Made by a program: the position numbers and the translations under genes
Assembly (NCBI GenBank): GCA_937875605.1
Contig: CALLXZ010000292.1
Coordinates: forward strand, 1-7,946
Direction of reading: 5' to 3'
Length of the DNA: 7,946 nt
From: an uncultured Moheibacter sp.
Lineage (GTDB): Bacteria; Bacteroidota; Bacteroidia; Flavobacteriales; Weeksellaceae
Shown: positions 1 through 5,714 of the stretch, piece after piece
Position numbering within the stretch: position 1 is the first letter of the stretch
How the letters are laid out: every line of letters starts with the position of its first letter
Notes under the pieces: model-generated
The model's input: the letters and a program-made list of their open reading frames with translations, nothing else
What the model was told of the DNA's origin: nothing
The model's database searches: none

Positions 1-39
1 AAAGCAGCTATCGAAAAATACAAATCACAGGGTTTCTAA
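1..39 (+). CDS. 3' end of an unidentified gene (partial)
   Basis: The first 13 codons of the window read in frame as KAAIEKYKSQGF followed by TAA, with no earlier stop. This is consistent with the C-terminus of a gene that begins outside the window. It lies 43 bp before the first DinB gene on the same strand, so the two could share a transcript. The tail is too short to assign to a family, and a chance open frame cannot be excluded. Confidence 0.45.
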   Translation, partial: KAAIEKYKSQGF

Positions 40-82
40 ATTCATTTTGAGAATGTGTTTTACATGATAAAACGAATTATTT

Positions 83-529
83 ATGTTGTCAAAATTTCCT
101 GAGTTATTTGATTATACTTTTCATTTCAACCGGGAAATGATTGCGAAAATAATTGAAAATCAATCCGTTCTTCCTGAGAGAACTTTTCAATTGATCAACC
201 ATACTTTAAATGCGCATCAGGTTTGGAACAGCCGGATTTTAAATGATAAATCCTTTGGTGTTTGGGAAATACATTCTGTTGAGGAATTGGAAAATATAAA
301 TGAAACCAATTATAAAAAAACTCTTTTTATTTTGGACAAAATTGATATCAAACAAACAGTAAAATACAAAACTTCAACCGGAGATTCTTTTGAAAATACA
401 ATCGAAGATATTTTATTTCACATCATTAATCATTCAACTTATCATCGCGGACAATTGATGATGATTTTCAGAGAATCCGGAATCGAACCGATTCTTGCCG
501 ATTACATTATTTACAAACGTTCCTTTTAG
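83..529 (+). CDS. DinB-family (four-helix, putative metal-dependent) protein 1
   Basis: This is a 148-residue protein of the DinB/YfiT-like fold, a four-helix bundle that usually carries three histidines binding a divalent metal. The expected ligands are present: H40 in LINHTLNAHQVW, then H117 and H121 in NHSTYHRGQ, where HRGQ is the family signature. Length matches single-domain members (about 150-170 aa). Some relatives (BstA/YfiT type) are thiol S-transferases, while most Bacteroidota members are uncharacterised, so the substrate is unknown. The ATG at 83 is the first start in frame and gives the full first helix; no Shine-Dalgarno is evident, as is usual here. It starts 43 bp after the upstream partial frame. 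Unlike the two other DinB genes nearby, no TGACA-N6-TGTCA dyad lies upstream, so it is probably not in the same regulon. The family call is firm; function is open. Confidence 0.88.
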   Translation: MLSKFPELFDYTFHFNREMIAKIIENQSVLPERTFQLINHTLNAHQVWNSRILNDKSFGVWEIHSVEELENINETNYKKTLFILDKIDIKQTVKYKTSTGDSFENTIEDILFHIINHSTYHRGQLMMIFRESGIEPILADYIIYKRSF

Positions 530-547
530 AAATTATAAATTTCCTGC

Positions 548-563
548 TGACACACTGCTGTCA
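548..563 (+). promoter_or_regulatory. Candidate operator dyad upstream of DinB 2
   Basis: TGACAcactgcTGTCA is a perfect 5-bp inverted repeat with a 6-bp centre. It lies 11 bp upstream of a -7-like box (575-582) and 55 bp before the ATG of the 619 gene. A 14/16 identical copy in the same relative position precedes the third DinB gene (2750-2765). It is inferred to be the binding site of the WYL regulator encoded at 1158-2120, the only regulator in the module. No binding evidence exists. Confidence 0.6.
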
Positions 564-574
564 CTTCCTGCCTT

Positions 575-582
575 TAATTTTG
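575..582 (+). promoter_or_regulatory. Bacteroidota -7 box (TAATTTTG) for DinB 2
   Basis: TAATTTTG is an exact match to the Bacteroidota -7 consensus TAnnTTTG, 36 nt before the ATG at 619. No TTG is present at the expected -33 position. That place is taken by the dyad at 548-563, which suggests the promoter depends on, or is blocked by, a factor bound there. Confidence 0.55.
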
Positions 583-618
583 TTTCAGAATTAATTATTA
601 ATCAAAAAAATAAAAATT

Positions 619-1095
619 ATGAGCATTACAAAACCTATCATGACATCCGAAGAACTATTGGCTCACTGGCAAGGGCATAGAAATCTGACAAGAAGATTTA
701 TAGAAGCTTTTCCTGAAAAAGAATTATTTGAATTCTCTATCGGCGGCATGCGTCCGTTTTCGGATTTGATAAAAGAATTTTTAGCCATTGCGGTTCCCGG
801 ATTGACACAAATGGTTTCTGATGAACCCGTTGAGTTTGACGAAGAAAGAAAAGAATTAAAAACCAAAGCTGATTTACTAAAAGCTTGGGACGAATCAACT
901 GAAAAAATCAATGAATTATTTGGGAAAATCTCAGCAGAGCGTTTTCATGAAGAAGTCAATCTTTTTGGTCAATACAAATATCCAGTTATTTACAATATTC
1001 AATATTTCATTGATAATGAAATCCACCATCGTGGCCAAGGTGGAGTTTACCTGAGAGCATTGGGTATCCAGCCTCCGTTTTTCTGGGAGAGATAA
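619..1095 (+). CDS. DinB-like protein 2, divergent metal ligands
   Basis: This 158-residue protein belongs to the DinB superfamily, as shown by the C-terminal IDNEIHHRGQ segment (131-140) followed by LRALGIQPPFFWER. It resembles a Bacteroidota subgroup with a DNEIHHRGQ motif and a PPxFWER end. The usual three-histidine site is altered: the helix-2 position appears to be E53 (DLIKEFLA), the first His of the HxxxH pair is N133, and only H137 is conserved. It may bind metal differently or not at all. The start at ATG 619 is supported by the -7 box 36 nt upstream. It is preceded by the 16-bp dyad at 548-563 and followed by a strong terminator, so it is probably a single-gene transcript that converges on the WYL regulator gene. 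Its biochemical role is unknown; co-regulation with DinB 3 is inferred from the shared site. Confidence 0.85.
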   Translation: MSITKPIMTSEELLAHWQGHRNLTRRFIEAFPEKELFEFSIGGMRPFSDLIKEFLAIAVPGLTQMVSDEPVEFDEERKELKTKADLLKAWDESTEKINELFGKISAERFHEEVNLFGQYKYPVIYNIQYFIDNEIHHRGQGGVYLRALGIQPPFFWER

Positions 1096-1119
1096 TTTTC
1101 TATTTTAAACGAATTTTGA

Positions 1120-1155
1120 CTTTGACAAGGTTTAAGCTTTGTCAAAGTTTTTTTT
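1120..1155 (+). terminator. Rho-independent terminator after DinB 2
   Basis: An 11-bp stem (1120-1130 with 1137-1147, one G-U pair) closes a 6-nt loop TTTAAG and is followed directly by eight Ts (1148-1155). This fits an intrinsic terminator for the plus-strand gene ending at 1095. The convergent regulator gene stops at 1158 on the other strand, and its transcript would carry the same hairpin, but without a good U-tract after it. Confidence 0.85.
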
Positions 1156-1157
1156 AT

Positions 1158-2120
1158 TCATTTCAAATTCAATTTGGCTTTCTCCAATAATTCTTTCACA
1201 TGAATTTTAAATCCTTCCGGTTCGAGAATTTCTGCGCAATCTGCAAACATTAAAAACCATCTTCCCATTCCGTTTTCTTTATAATTTCCTTCAAAAATCA
1301 ATTCTACTTTATCCTTATTCTTGATTTCTGAAACAAAACCATAATATTTTCGATCATTTTCTACGTAACGAGCCACTTTTCTATCTATCAAAATGCGAAT
1401 TACTTCCTCTCCCCTTTTTTCCGGTTTTTTCAGATAATATTCTAATTCCAAATGTTCTATTTCAAATGGAAAATTGGTTTTATCAATTTTCAAAACGCGA
1501 TCCGAACGGAAATTTCGATAATCTTTTCGCCAATGACAATACGCCAAAATATACCAATTTTGATGTTCGTGATACAGTCCAACTGGTTCGACTAAACGCT
1601 CGGAAGGCAAATCAGATTCCACCGATTGGTACATAATTTTAATTTGAAATTTCTGCGCTATACTATCAAATAATATTTCCAATACGTCGGGTGAATGTCC
1701 TTTCAAATCTTCGTTTCGACCCGATATACGAATTTTGGATTCTATGGATTCTACCCAATCTTTTTCCGTACCACGCAAAACAGATTTGACTTTAAACATA
1801 GCCGACTGGAAATGTTTTCCTAGGTTTTCGTCAGTAAATTTCTGCATTAATTTTTCCGCTGCCACAAAACTTCCGGCTTCTTCTTTCGTAAACATTACAG
1901 GCGGCAAACGATAACCATCTACAAGCGAATAACCAACTCCTGCTTCACTATAAATAGGAACTCCAGAAGATTCTAAGGTACGAATATCTCGATAAATCGT
2001 CCGCAGACTGACTTCGAAACGATCTGCCAATTCCTGTGCTTTTACTATCTTTTTGGATTGTAATTGAATCAAAATAGAAACAATTCTGTCAAAGCGTTTG
2101 GGTGATTCGTCCTGGTACAT
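1158..2120 (-). CDS. WYL-domain HTH transcription regulator (YafY-like)
   Basis: From ATG 2120 this gives 320 residues, normal for YafY-type regulators. The N-terminus holds an HTH_11 winged helix (about 9-60) with recognition helix VSLRTIYRDIRTLE (37-50). A WYL domain spans about 145-215, with WYI in place of WYL at 189-191 and the conserved arginine-rich stretch NFRSDRV (203-209). A WCX-like C-terminal domain covers about 235-320. WYL regulators act as repressors or activators; some (PafBC, DriD) sense single-stranded DNA through the WYL pocket, but the ligand here is unknown. The frame extends upstream to a GTG at 2168 that would overlap the DinB 3 stop. I prefer the ATG because family members usually start a few residues before KRFDRIV. 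It is downstream of DinB 3 in the same direction and very likely co-transcribed. It is the best candidate to bind the two dyads at 548-563 and 2750-2765, which would make it autoregulated. Confidence 0.9.
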   Translation of the reverse strand: MYQDESPKRFDRIVSILIQLQSKKIVKAQELADRFEVSLRTIYRDIRTLESSGVPIYSEAGVGYSLVDGYRLPPVMFTKEEAGSFVAAEKLMQKFTDENLGKHFQSAMFKVKSVLRGTEKDWVESIESKIRISGRNEDLKGHSPDVLEILFDSIAQKFQIKIMYQSVESDLPSERLVEPVGLYHEHQNWYILAYCHWRKDYRNFRSDRVLKIDKTNFPFEIEHLELEYYLKKPEKRGEEVIRILIDRKVARYVENDRKYYGFVSEIKNKDKVELIFEGNYKENGMGRWFLMFADCAEILEPEGFKIHVKELLEKAKLNLK

Positions 2121-2164
2121 TCTGGAAATTACGTTTTCCCAAAGATAAGTTTTCAAAACGGAAA

Positions 2165-2695
2165 TCACATCTCTGATTTTGGTTTTGCCATCAACAAATA
2201 AAAATTGAAATCGGTATTCGTCGCGTTTGTAATGTCTAGATTTCTGCCCATCGTAACCACTTGACCACGATGATAAGCTGTGTGCATTACAATTTGTTGA
2301 ATTAATTCATAACGAGGCTGATGAGATGTAAACCAAGGTGTGATGACTTCCATTTTTTCCTGTAATTCAAATTCATCCAATTGACAGACAAAATCTTTTA
2401 ATTCATTGGAATTTTGAATTAATTTTTCAAATAATTCTTCGCTTGAATATTCTGTTTCTGCAAAATCATAAGATTTTCCCTGAATCATTTGAAACCAAAA
2501 ATCCTGAACCTGATAAATGTGTTTTACAGTGTCGTAAATAGTGTCGTAACTGGAAGGAATTTTTACATAAAATTTTTCGGGAGAATGAACTTTAAGTGAT
2601 TCAATCATTGATTGATTTGCCCAAAGCTGATAATTAACCTGATCTTCTATTAAGGTCTGAAATACTGATTTTTGAATTGGTTTTGTACTTTTCAT
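2165..2695 (-). CDS. DinB-family (putative metal-dependent) protein 3
   Basis: From ATG 2695 this gives 176 residues with the complete DinB site: H59 (TVKHIYQVQDFW), H138 and H142 in MHTAYHRGQ. It ends in the common NATNTDFNFYL segment. An upstream in-frame ATG at 2713 would add six residues. I prefer 2695 because it lies 35 nt from the -7-like box, matching the 36 nt at the DinB 2 gene. The gene is followed by the WYL regulator, whose alternative GTG start would overlap this stop, so the two form an operon. The 16-bp dyad at 2750-2765 lies upstream, between this gene and truB. Some family members are thiol-dependent transferases; no substrate can be read from the sequence. It is only distantly similar to the other two DinB proteins in the window, so they are not recent tandem duplicates. 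Confidence 0.88.
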   Translation of the reverse strand: MKSTKPIQKSVFQTLIEDQVNYQLWANQSMIESLKVHSPEKFYVKIPSSYDTIYDTVKHIYQVQDFWFQMIQGKSYDFAETEYSSEELFEKLIQNSNELKDFVCQLDEFELQEKMEVITPWFTSHQPRYELIQQIVMHTAYHRGQVVTMGRNLDITNATNTDFNFYLLMAKPKSEM

Positions 2696-2730
2696 AATCG
2701 TTAGTTTTAACATCGTATTATTTTATGATG

Positions 2731-2738
2731 TAAAACTA
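2731..2738 (-). promoter_or_regulatory. -7-like box (TAGTTTTA) for DinB 3 and the WYL regulator
   Basis: Read on the minus strand this is TAGTTTTA, 7 of 8 positions of a TAnnTTTG box counting the free positions. It begins 11 nt after the dyad at 2750-2765 and ends 35 nt before the ATG at 2695. The geometry is almost the same as at the DinB 2 promoter, which supports both calls. No TTG is visible at the usual -33 distance. Confidence 0.5.
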
Positions 2739-2749
2739 AAATGAGCAAA

Positions 2750-2765
2750 TGACAACAGTTTGTCA
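2750..2765 (-). promoter_or_regulatory. Candidate operator dyad upstream of DinB 3 - WYL operon
   Basis: On the minus strand the site reads TGACAAACTGTTGTCA, a 6-bp perfect inverted repeat around ACTG. It differs from the 548-563 site at two positions only, and keeps the same orientation toward its gene and the same 11-nt distance to the -7 box. It begins 9 bp past the truB stop codon. I found no third copy of TGACA-N6-TGTCA in the window by eye. Confidence 0.62.
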
Positions 2766-2774
2766 GGAGGATTA

Positions 2775-3467
2775 TTACTCAGAAAAATATTCCAAATTAA
2801 GCGGACTATTATCAGCATTTTCAACTGAAAAATCACCGATTTTAGTTCTTTTCAATTCTGTAAGATAAGCACCTGAATTCAAGGATTTCCCAAAATCATG
2901 CGCAAGAGAACGAATGTAAGTCCCTTTACCACAATGAACTTCAAATTCTACGAAAGGCAAATGGATTTTGGTAATTTTGAAATCGAAAATCGAAATTTTT
3001 CTAGGTTTTAATTCGACTTCTTTTCCGGCACGTGCCAATTCGTACAATCTTTTTCCATCAACTTTGATAGCAGAATGTGCGGGTGGAAATTGTTCGATGT
3101 CGCCTATGAATTGTTTCGTGGTTTCGTTAATTAATTCTTCTGAAATATGTTGGATTGGGAAAGTTCCATTTTCTTCTGATTCTGTATCGTAAGTAGGCGT
3201 GGTAACCCCTAGTTTAAAAGTTCCGGTATAAACTTTGCTTTCGGCTTGAATTTCGTCAATTCTTTTGGTAAATTTTCCGGTGCAGATGATTAATAGTCCG
3301 GTAGCTTTTGGATCGAGTGTACCGGCGTGACCGACTTTTATTTTTTTGAGATTGAATGATTTTCGGATGTTCCAACGGATTTTATTAACCACATCAAAGG
3401 AAGTCCAATCCAGTGGTTTATCAATCAGGAAAATCATTCCGTTTTGAATTTCCTCAAGCTGACTCAT
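2775..3467 (-). CDS. truB: tRNA pseudouridine(55) synthase TruB
   Basis: TruB converts uridine 55 in the T-psi-C arm of tRNA to pseudouridine in the cytoplasm. The 230-residue protein carries the family landmarks in order: LLVDKP-like FLIDKPLDWTSFDVV (13-27), GHAGTLDPKATGLL (46-59) with the catalytic aspartate D52, KVYTGTFKLGVTTPTYD (78-94), PPAHSAIKVDGKRLYELARAG (substrate-binding region) and CGKGTYIRSLAHDFG. It is on the short side, ending soon after the catalytic core without a PUA domain, which is usual in Bacteroidota. The start at 3467 overlaps the uppP stop by 14 bp, suggesting coupled translation. It is the last gene of the ftsX operon; no clear terminator follows before the DinB 3 promoter, so read-through into DinB 3 is possible. 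Confidence 0.97.
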   Translation of the reverse strand: MSQLEEIQNGMIFLIDKPLDWTSFDVVNKIRWNIRKSFNLKKIKVGHAGTLDPKATGLLIICTGKFTKRIDEIQAESKVYTGTFKLGVTTPTYDTESEENGTFPIQHISEELINETTKQFIGDIEQFPPAHSAIKVDGKRLYELARAGKEVELKPRKISIFDFKITKIHLPFVEFEVHCGKGTYIRSLAHDFGKSLNSGAYLTELKRTKIGDFSVENADNSPLNLEYFSE

Positions 3468-4341
3468 CTGTAGAAGTTTGGATCGAAACTACTTCAGATT
3501 GTGTTTCCGTTTGTGTATCCTCTTTTGGATTGTTCCAGAAATAAATTAGCAATACAATTCCGATGATGATTCTGTACCAGCCCCAAACTTTAAACCCGAA
3601 TTTAGTTAAAATAGAAATAAAAAATTTAACTGCAATCATCGCTGTCACAAAAGCAACAACGTTTCCGATTACAAACAAAAGAATATGGTGATTGTCTTGT
3701 AAAATCATTTCATAACCTTTCATTTCGTTGATGGTTCCTTTTCCCCAAGTCTTTACAAAAACAGAATAAACCGTGACGGCAAGCATGGTTGGAACCGCAA
3801 GAAAGAATGAAAATTCGGCGGCGGCCTTCCGGCTTAAACCTTGTGTCATTCCTCCAATGATGGATGCGGCGGAACGGCTTGTCCCGGGCATCATGGCTAA
3901 ACATTGGAAAAATCCGATGATGATGGCTGTTTTGATGGAGATTTCTTTTTCATCCGTGATTTTAGGTTCTTTGAACCATTTGTCCACAAAAATTAAAATG
4001 ATTCCACCCAAAATTAAAACAGATGAAATCGCAATTTGATTTCCCAAAACCGCTTCAATTTTATCGTCTAATAAATAACCCAATCCTAAAGCAGGAATTA
4101 CAGCAATAGCTAATTTGATGTAGAAATTGAAATTTGAAAAATCAAAGAATTTCTTCCAATACAATACGACGATGGAAAGAATTGCTCCAAATTGAATCGA
4201 AACCTGAAACATTTTGAGAAATTCACTTTCAGGCATACCCATGAGACCCGCAGCAAATCCCATATGCGCAGTAGAAGAAATCGGTAAATATTCGGTAAGT
4301 CCTTCTATGATGGCGATGATGATCGCTTCGAGTGTATTCAT
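3454..4341 (-). CDS. uppP: Undecaprenyl-diphosphatase UppP (BacA)
   Basis: UppP is an inner-membrane phosphatase that converts undecaprenyl diphosphate to the monophosphate, recycling the lipid carrier for peptidoglycan and surface glycans. High-level expression of this family is known to give bacitracin tolerance. The 295-residue protein has the active-site motif EGLTEYLPISSTAH (13-26, with E13 and E17 and H26) and the second motif PGTSRS (152-157, R156), plus about seven or eight hydrophobic segments. After the last membrane segment (ending about 269) it has a 25-residue polar tail rich in Thr, Ser, Glu and Gln, which is probably cytoplasmic and is encoded partly in the overlap with truB. 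The ATG overlaps the stop of the DUF3098 gene as ATGA, so the two are probably translationally coupled. Identification is secure. Confidence 0.97.
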   Translation of the reverse strand: MNTLEAIIIAIIEGLTEYLPISSTAHMGFAAGLMGMPESEFLKMFQVSIQFGAILSIVVLYWKKFFDFSNFNFYIKLAIAVIPALGLGYLLDDKIEAVLGNQIAISSVLILGGIILIFVDKWFKEPKITDEKEISIKTAIIIGFFQCLAMMPGTSRSAASIIGGMTQGLSRKAAAEFSFFLAVPTMLAVTVYSVFVKTWGKGTINEMKGYEMILQDNHHILLFVIGNVVAFVTAMIAVKFFISILTKFGFKVWGWYRIIIGIVLLIYFWNNPKEDTQTETQSEVVSIQTSTDESA

Positions 4342-4622
4342 TCAGCTTTTGCTTTATTGGGATTCAGTAAGATTGCATAAATTTCGATTGCAAATCCTAA
4401 CAAAACAACAAAAGGTGCCAAACGGATTCTTCTCCATGAGAAAATTCCTTCGTTCCAATAATTCGGATCAAAGTTTCCATCCGGACGTGTATTTGCATCG
4501 GGTCCCATCATCAACAGGAAACCTAAAAGAATTACCACGACGCCCAACGCCATGAACATATAATTCTTTTTTCCAAAGAGAAACGTAAATTTCGAATCAA
4601 CTGATTTGACTGCTTTACTCAT
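4338..4622 (-). CDS. DUF3098 small membrane protein
   Basis: This 94-residue protein has two predicted membrane helices (about 21-39 and 68-86). They are separated by a loop with the conserved block FDPNYWNEGIFSWRRIRLAP (51-70). This matches the Bacteroidota-specific family DUF3098, whose function is not known. It lies 24 bp after ftsX and overlaps uppP by 4 bp. The constant place between FtsX and UppP in this phylum suggests a link to the cell envelope or division, but this is inference from position only. Both ends are polar and lysine-rich (SKAVKSVDSK at the start, NPNKAKAE at the end), consistent with both being cytoplasmic. Confidence 0.9.
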   Translation of the reverse strand: MSKAVKSVDSKFTFLFGKKNYMFMALGVVVILLGFLLMMGPDANTRPDGNFDPNYWNEGIFSWRRIRLAPFVVLLGFAIEIYAILLNPNKAKAE

Positions 4623-4646
4623 TATTATATTTTTTTCAAATTCAGA

Positions 4647-5537
4647 TTAATACAACTGATCGGTTCTCAGTCTTAAATATCTCCATGTAGCAATTCCGGT
4701 ACTTATCAAAGCTATCACTACTCCAATTACTACCAATATCAACATTAACCAATAATAATCTTCATTCCACCAAGGAAGTGAAACAATATTGGCAAAATAA
4801 TACCATAATCCACCCAAAGCTAAAATCGCAAGTACGGCTCCCAATAGTCCTAAAACAGCACTTTGTAAAAGAAATGGCTGGATGATAAATCGTCTCCTGG
4901 CTCCTACCAACTGCATAGTTTTGATACTAAAACGTTTAGCATAAATTCGTAGACGAATGGAATTATTGATCAAAACCATAACGATAACTAAAAATATAGC
5001 GGCTAAAATCATCAACCAGAAACGAATTTTATCGATGTTATTATAAACGGTTGTCATCAATTCATCATCATTGACAACTTCACTAATGATCGGATTTTTC
5101 TGAATAATAGTTTTGATACTGTCAACTTTTTTCGGCTCGACAAATTCAGGTTGAAGAGTAATCTGAACGGAAGCCGGGAAAATATTGGCTTCAAAAATGG
5201 CGTTATCGTCAATTCCCAATTCATTTTTAGCGATTTCAGATGCATTTTCTTTGGAAATATATTGGGTACCTTTCACGAAACTATGTTTCACTTTTAAAGA
5301 GTCGATAAATTCCTGCTGTCTTGCCAATTCTTTATCCTGCTCACGCGGATCATACTCATCAGTAAAAAAAGCTTCTAATTTCAATTGTTCTTTGATATAA
5401 TCTGCATAACTCTGTGCATTGATTACAATCAAACCGAAAAGTCCCAAAAGAAAGAGAACCAAAGCAATACTGATGACCACTGTTATGTTGGAAGAACGAA
5501 GCCGTCCCTGATTAAATTTATCGCTCTGTTTTGACAT
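4647..5537 (-). CDS. ftsX: Cell division protein FtsX (ABC3-type permease)
   Basis: FtsX is the membrane partner of the FtsE ATPase; the complex controls peptidoglycan hydrolases at the division site. The 296-residue protein has the classical layout: a short basic cytoplasmic N-terminus, TM1 (about 18-40), a periplasmic domain (about 42-171), TM2 (about 174-193), a cytoplasmic segment with the conserved IKTMQLVGARRRFI (205-218), then TM3 (about 223-247) and TM4 (about 261-283), with a short basic tail. The frame opens three codons earlier at a TTG, but the ATG at 5537 is the natural start, giving MSKQSDKFNQGRL. No ftsE is in the window; in Bacteroidota it is often elsewhere. It is the first gene of the ftsX-DUF3098-uppP-truB operon, with a -7-like box 17 nt upstream. 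Confidence 0.95.
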   Translation of the reverse strand: MSKQSDKFNQGRLRSSNITVVISIALVLFLLGLFGLIVINAQSYADYIKEQLKLEAFFTDEYDPREQDKELARQQEFIDSLKVKHSFVKGTQYISKENASEIAKNELGIDDNAIFEANIFPASVQITLQPEFVEPKKVDSIKTIIQKNPIISEVVNDDELMTTVYNNIDKIRFWLMILAAIFLVIVMVLINNSIRLRIYAKRFSIKTMQLVGARRRFIIQPFLLQSAVLGLLGAVLAILALGGLWYYFANIVSLPWWNEDYYWLMLILVVIGVVIALISTGIATWRYLRLRTDQLY

Positions 5538-5554
5538 TCCATTCAAATTTGGGG

Positions 5555-5562
5555 CTAAGGTA
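5555..5562 (-). promoter_or_regulatory. -7-like box (TACCTTAG) for the ftsX operon
   Basis: The minus strand reads TACCTTAG, one mismatch from TAnnTTTG, ending 17 nt before the ftsX ATG. No clear TTG lies at -33. That position is occupied by the left arm of the inverted repeat at 5580-5630. Confidence 0.4.
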
Positions 5563-5579
5563 TAAAAAATCTTTTTTTA

Positions 5580-5630
5580 GGAATCCATTTTGAAACCTGC
5601 AGATGTTAAACATTTGCTAAAATGGATTCC
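5580..5630. repeat. Nested inverted repeat between ftsX and rsmA
   Basis: Two perfect 12-bp arms, GGAATCCATTTT (5580-5591) and AAAATGGATTCC (5619-5630), enclose a second hairpin of 7 bp with one G-U pair (5599-5605 with 5611-5617, loop TTAAA). Together they form one long stem of about 19 bp with a one-sided bulge (5592-5598). Neither strand has a U-tract directly after it, and both neighbouring genes run away from it, so it is not a terminator. It could be a regulatory site for ftsX, a small repeat element, or a structured leader. Confidence 0.75.
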
Positions 5631-5702
5631 ATACCCCAATTTCTCTCCCATTTACTCATCTACTACTCATTAAATCTCAAACGCTCCAACTCAAAAAATC
5701 CC

Positions 5703-5710
5703 TACCTTCG
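5703..5710 (+). promoter_or_regulatory. -7-like box (TACCTTCG) directly before rsmA
   Basis: TACCTTCG matches TAnnTTTG at all but one position and ends only 4 nt before the rsmA ATG. If it is used, transcription would begin at or beside the start codon, giving a leaderless or nearly leaderless mRNA. No TTG is seen about 20 nt upstream, so the promoter call is tentative. Confidence 0.4.
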
Positions 5711-5714
5711 CCAT

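Noticed and set aside
495..680. Small plus-strand open frame of 61 codons
   Set aside because: It overlaps DinB 1, the promoter/operator region and the DinB 2 start, and its product has no recognisable features.
1123..1144. TGACA...TGTCA half-sites inside the terminator hairpin as a third operator copy
   Set aside because: The spacer is 12 bp rather than 6, the ACTG core is missing, and the hairpin runs straight into eight Ts, so a terminator explains it fully.
2121..2168. GTG start at 2168 for the WYL regulator
   Set aside because: It would add 16 residues before the normal family N-terminus. The ATG at 2120 fits better, though the GTG overlap with the DinB 3 stop is not fully excluded.
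2709..2732. ACATC...GATGT inverted repeat upstream of DinB 3
   Set aside because: Only 5-bp arms in very AT-rich DNA, and the distal arm probably lies upstream of the transcription start. It does not occur at the DinB 2 gene.
3773..4039. Open frames antisense to uppP, and similar ones opposite ftsX, mgtE and truB
   Set aside because: They are shadows of clearly coding frames with conserved catalytic motifs on the opposite strand.
5622..5714. N-terminal extension of RsmA from the ATG at 5622
   Set aside because: The extra 31 residues have no RsmA character, the known N-terminus begins at ATG 5715, and the upstream ATG lies in an arm of the inverted repeat.
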